Source: Acidobacteriota bacterium (GTDB lineage Bacteria; Acidobacteriota; Vicinamibacteria; Vicinamibacterales; 2-12-FULL-66-21). From it: DNA of 7,032 bases. Where the stretch lies: contig JACCXG010000577.1 in assembly GCA_013697225.1 (NCBI GenBank), positions 1 to 7,032 on the forward strand, written 5' to 3'. Within the stretch, counting starts at the first letter, position 1, and every line of letters starts with the position of its first letter. Under the pieces are notes generated by a model. The model did not search any database and was not told the DNA's origin. It worked only from the letters and a program-made list of their open reading frames with translations. This document shows, piece by piece, positions 5,237 through 7,032 of this stretch. Both the position numbers and the translations under genes were made by a program.

Positions 5237-5560
5237 ATGAGCGCATGTGGTGGTCCGCCGCAGCCGTCGGCGGGAAACGTCAGTGGCCGGACCGTGTTCT
5301 GCCAGAAATTCCAGAAAGAGCTCCCCGGATTCGACGCGCCTCCCTGGCCCGGCGAGCTCGGCGACCGAATCTTCGCGAACATCTCCGTGGACGCCTGGCG
5401 TCTCTGGGAAGAGCGGATGAAGATGATCCTCAATGAGTATCGGCTGATGCCCTGGCAGAAAGAAGCGCAGGTGCTCGTCACCAAGCACATGGAGGAGTTT
5501 TTCTTCGGCGAAGATGCCGCACTGCCCCCCGGGTACGTTCCCGAGCAGGCAAAGGGCTGA
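5237..5560 (+). CDS. yggX: YggX family Fe(II)-trafficking / oxidative-protection protein
   Basis: A 107-residue cytoplasmic protein of the YggX family, linked in enterobacteria to iron trafficking and protection of Fe-S clusters against superoxide. The family pattern is clear from residue 18: RTVFC, then PWPGELGDRIFANIS (36-50), EAW-like DAWRLWEERMKMILNEYRL (52-70) and a tail PPGYVPEQ. Cys22 corresponds to the near-N-terminal Cys of E. coli YggX (MSRTIFC). The chain is about 15 residues longer at the N-terminus than the usual 90, adding CGGPPQPSAGNVSG with a second Cys at 4. An in-frame TAA at 5225-5227 rules out an earlier start and no ATG lies between 5237 and RTVFC, so the extension is probably real, though the Shine-Dalgarno site is poor. 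It is the only plus-strand gene here; it diverges from the stress genes and converges on the ATP-grasp gene with six bases between stops. Confidence 0.93.
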   Translation: MSACGGPPQPSAGNVSGRTVFCQKFQKELPGFDAPPWPGELGDRIFANISVDAWRLWEERMKMILNEYRLMPWQKEAQVLVTKHMEEFFFGEDAALPPGYVPEQAKG

Positions 5561-5569
5561 GACGTCTCA
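5558..5569. other. Perfect 12-bp palindrome holding both convergent stop codons
   Basis: TGAGACGTCTCA is its own reverse complement. Its first three bases are the TGA of yggX and its last three are the TGA of the ATP-grasp gene on the other strand. No T run follows on either side, so it is not a standard intrinsic terminator. Confidence 0.85.
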
Positions 5570-6856
5570 CCTCTCGGGTGCTCCTGCTGGAACGCTACGT
5601 ACTTCGAGCGGCGTGTCGATGACGAATCGAAGGTGGCCGTGCGCCTGTCGCACGGCCATTTCCGCGTCAGCCGGCTGCGGTGCCCGCGCAAAGATGAATC
5701 CGAGATAGCGTCCGGCCTCCGGCAGGGGCTCCAGCAGCCCCCCTGGTTTCGCGGTCATCCGGACATCCTCCACGAATTTCACTCGCCTGGCTTCCGCTTC
5801 CCCGTCGACCCGTCTGAACACGCCCCGGCGCGGGATCGGCACCATCATCACGGCTGCCCCGCCTTCTTCCCGGGCGAGGCCGGACAGACTGGCGCCCAGC
5901 GCATGGCGCAGCAGCACGTGCTCGAGAGAGCACCCACTCCCCGCCTGCGCCTGGAACCGCAACACCCGGGAGCAGAGCCCACCTATCGGGCGCGCCGCCA
6001 CCTCCAGCACGTACACGCCAGCCCGCGCAACGCGGCATTCGGCGTGGACGGCGCCGTGCCGAAGCCCCAGCGCCCGCACCGCCTGCACTACCGCGTCGTA
6101 TATCGCCTGCTGCATGGGCTCTGGGGCCGCGGACGGGGTGACATAGATCGTTTCCTCGAAGAAGGGTCCATCGAGGGGATCCGGCTTGTCGAAGAGTGCA
6201 AGCGGACGGAACACACCGGAGGTCAGCAGCCCTTCGACGGCGTATTCACGCCCGTGGATGAACTCCTCCACGATGAGGTCCCGCTCCGTCCCCGTGCGCA
6301 GGGCCCTGATCTCGGGGCGTGCGAGCAGCGCCGCCACCCGGGTGAACGCCGCGACCAGCTCCTCCGGGTCGTCCGCGCGGATCACGCCGCGACTCCCTGA
6401 CAGCCCCACCGGTTTCACCACGACGGGGTAGTTCAGACCCTCCGTGCGCACCCTGACGTCATCATCCACCGTGAGCGCACGGAAGCCTGGCACCAGCAGC
6501 CCGGCCGCGGCACACCTCTCCCGGGTGAGGCGCTTGTGGGCACTGGCGAGCGCCGCGTCGGGTGGATTTCCCCGCAGCCCCAGCGCAGAGGCCGCCCGCG
6601 CGGCGAGGACGACGGGGCGGTCTCCGAGGGGCAGCACACCGTCGACCGGACGTGACCGTGCCGCTTGCAGAATCGCCGAAAGCGAGTCCTCCTCCTCGTG
6701 GAAGCGCACGGCCACGGCCCCGTCCCGCCAGGGGTCGTCGAGGGAATGGCACCGGTCGGTGGCGAACATCAACTCCACGCCGAGCTCCGCCGCCGCCTCG
6801 CCGAACGAGCGGAGCTGGTACCCGGTCGTGGTGGACAGCAGCAGGATGCGACTCAT
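5567..6856 (-). CDS. ATP-grasp ligase, L-amino-acid-ligase/carboxylase-like, substrate unknown
   Basis: A 429-residue ATP-grasp enzyme, the fold that joins a carboxylate to an amine or similar nucleophile through an acyl-phosphate. From the ATG at 6856: a Rossmann-like preATP-grasp domain (about 1-105, starting MSRILLLSTTTGYQ), the ATP-binding half with VVKP (Lys148) and the glycine loop SGSRG, the hinge LIVEEFIHGREY (195-206), metal ligands Glu273 (VHAECR) and Glu285 in LEVAARPIGG with Arg289, and a C-terminal domain (about 325-420) of the kind seen in L-amino-acid ligases such as BacD/YwfE. All main ATP and metal residues are present, so it should be active. Length fits that group. Which acid and amine it joins cannot be read from the sequence. 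The start is ATG; a GTG sits directly before it and neither has a clear Shine-Dalgarno site. An unrecognised gene ends 49 bp upstream. Confidence 0.88.
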   Translation of the reverse strand: MSRILLLSTTTGYQLRSFGEAAAELGVELMFATDRCHSLDDPWRDGAVAVRFHEEEDSLSAILQAARSRPVDGVLPLGDRPVVLAARAASALGLRGNPPDAALASAHKRLTRERCAAAGLLVPGFRALTVDDDVRVRTEGLNYPVVVKPVGLSGSRGVIRADDPEELVAAFTRVAALLARPEIRALRTGTERDLIVEEFIHGREYAVEGLLTSGVFRPLALFDKPDPLDGPFFEETIYVTPSAAPEPMQQAIYDAVVQAVRALGLRHGAVHAECRVARAGVYVLEVAARPIGGLCSRVLRFQAQAGSGCSLEHVLLRHALGASLSGLAREEGGAAVMMVPIPRRGVFRRVDGEAEARRVKFVEDVRMTAKPGGLLEPLPEAGRYLGFIFARAPQPADAEMAVRQAHGHLRFVIDTPLEVRSVPAGAPER

Positions 6857-6875
6857 CACGCAGTCGATGTCAGAT

Positions 6876-6902
6876 CAGAGCCACCTGCTCTGAAGATGGC
6901 TC
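6876..6902. repeat. Overlapping inverted repeats in the gap before the ATP-grasp gene
   Basis: CAGAGC (6876-6881) can pair with GCTCTG (6887-6892) over a 5-base loop, and GAGCCA (6878-6883) can pair with TGGCTC (6897-6902) over a 13-base loop. They share GAGC, so only one can form at a time. No T run follows on the minus strand, so a terminator is not supported. Confidence 0.4.
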
Positions 6903-6905
6903 CGC

Positions 6906-7032
6906 TCAACAGTACCAAGGCTCATTGAGATAGGGAATCGCGGCCCGCGGCAGAACGACCGCATCACTGAATCGCGGTGCAGCGAGTCGTGCGGCAGCGT
7001 GTGCGTCCTGGCTGATCTGCCGGAAGATCGCC
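6906..7032 (-). CDS. C-terminal end of an unrecognised protein (partial)
   Basis: A minus-strand reading frame enters from the right edge (first full codon at 7031) and stops at TGA, 6908-6906. The 41 visible residues start AIFRQISQDAHAAARLAAPR and end VVLPRAAIPYLNEPWYC. The stretch is open, has a helix-like charged/Ala part followed by a Pro- and aromatic-rich tail, and looks like genuine protein rather than a chance frame; the other two minus-strand frames look less coherent, and one stops after 22 codons. I do not recognise the family from so little. It ends 49 bp before the ATP-grasp gene in the same direction, so the two could be one transcript and one pathway. Confidence 0.6.
   Translation of the reverse strand, partial: AIFRQISQDAHAAARLAAPRFSDAVVLPRAAIPYLNEPWYC

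Noticed and set aside
5165..5691. Minus-strand open frames opposite yggX
   Set aside because: They overlap a clear YggX protein, and their translation has no domain-like features.
6876..6902. Intrinsic terminator for the gene entering from the right
   Set aside because: The stem is short with a large loop and no T run follows on the minus strand.

Overview
The window is a high-GC stretch from a diderm (Gram-negative-type) bacterium. All but one of the genes lie on the minus strand. The mix of genes suggests Acidobacteriota, perhaps the class Vicinamibacteria: a lipobox-bearing TamA-like barrel next to a TamB-like gene, an OmpA-type porin with an Ig-like insert, a KGG-motif stress protein, a YggX protein and an ATP-grasp ligase. 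That placement rests on recollection of gene style and is only moderately secure.

Left part (1-4481), outer-membrane block. Reading along the minus strand, the order is an OmpA-family barrel/peptidoglycan-binding protein (4475-2724), a 62-residue two-helix membrane protein (2670-2482), a strong stem-loop that probably ends that unit (2418-2457), a TamA/TamL-like protein with three POTRA domains, a 16-strand-type barrel and a lipoprotein signal (2337-400), and the N-terminus of a TamB-like inner-membrane protein (293 to beyond base 1). TamA and TamB proteins are known to form a trans-envelope translocation and assembly module, so this order is functionally coherent. The tamB reading frame is broken by a single-base frameshift near base 126. 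A heptanucleotide tandem repeat lies between the two tam genes.

Middle (4549-5236), small stress-type genes. A KGG-motif protein (4816-4574) is preceded by a tiny Pro/Glu-rich ORF (4986-4843). An imperfect 28/26-bp tandem duplication covers the 3' end of the KGG gene and supplies its stop codon. A 250-bp divergent intergenic region separates these genes from yggX.

Right part (5237-7032). yggX (Fe(II)-trafficking/oxidative-protection family) is the only plus-strand gene. It converges on an ATP-grasp ligase (6856-5567), with both stop codons inside one perfect 12-bp palindrome. A further minus-strand gene, unrecognised, enters from the right edge and ends at 6906, 49 bp upstream of the ligase, so the two may be co-transcribed.

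I see no tRNA, rRNA, CRISPR array, insertion sequence or clear mobile element. The most interesting signals are the lipidated TamA-TamB pair with its frameshift and heptad repeat, an 18-bp motif shared by the upstream regions of tamA and of the small stress genes, the tandem duplication at the end of the KGG gene, and the Asp-to-Cys change in the OmpA peptidoglycan-binding motif.
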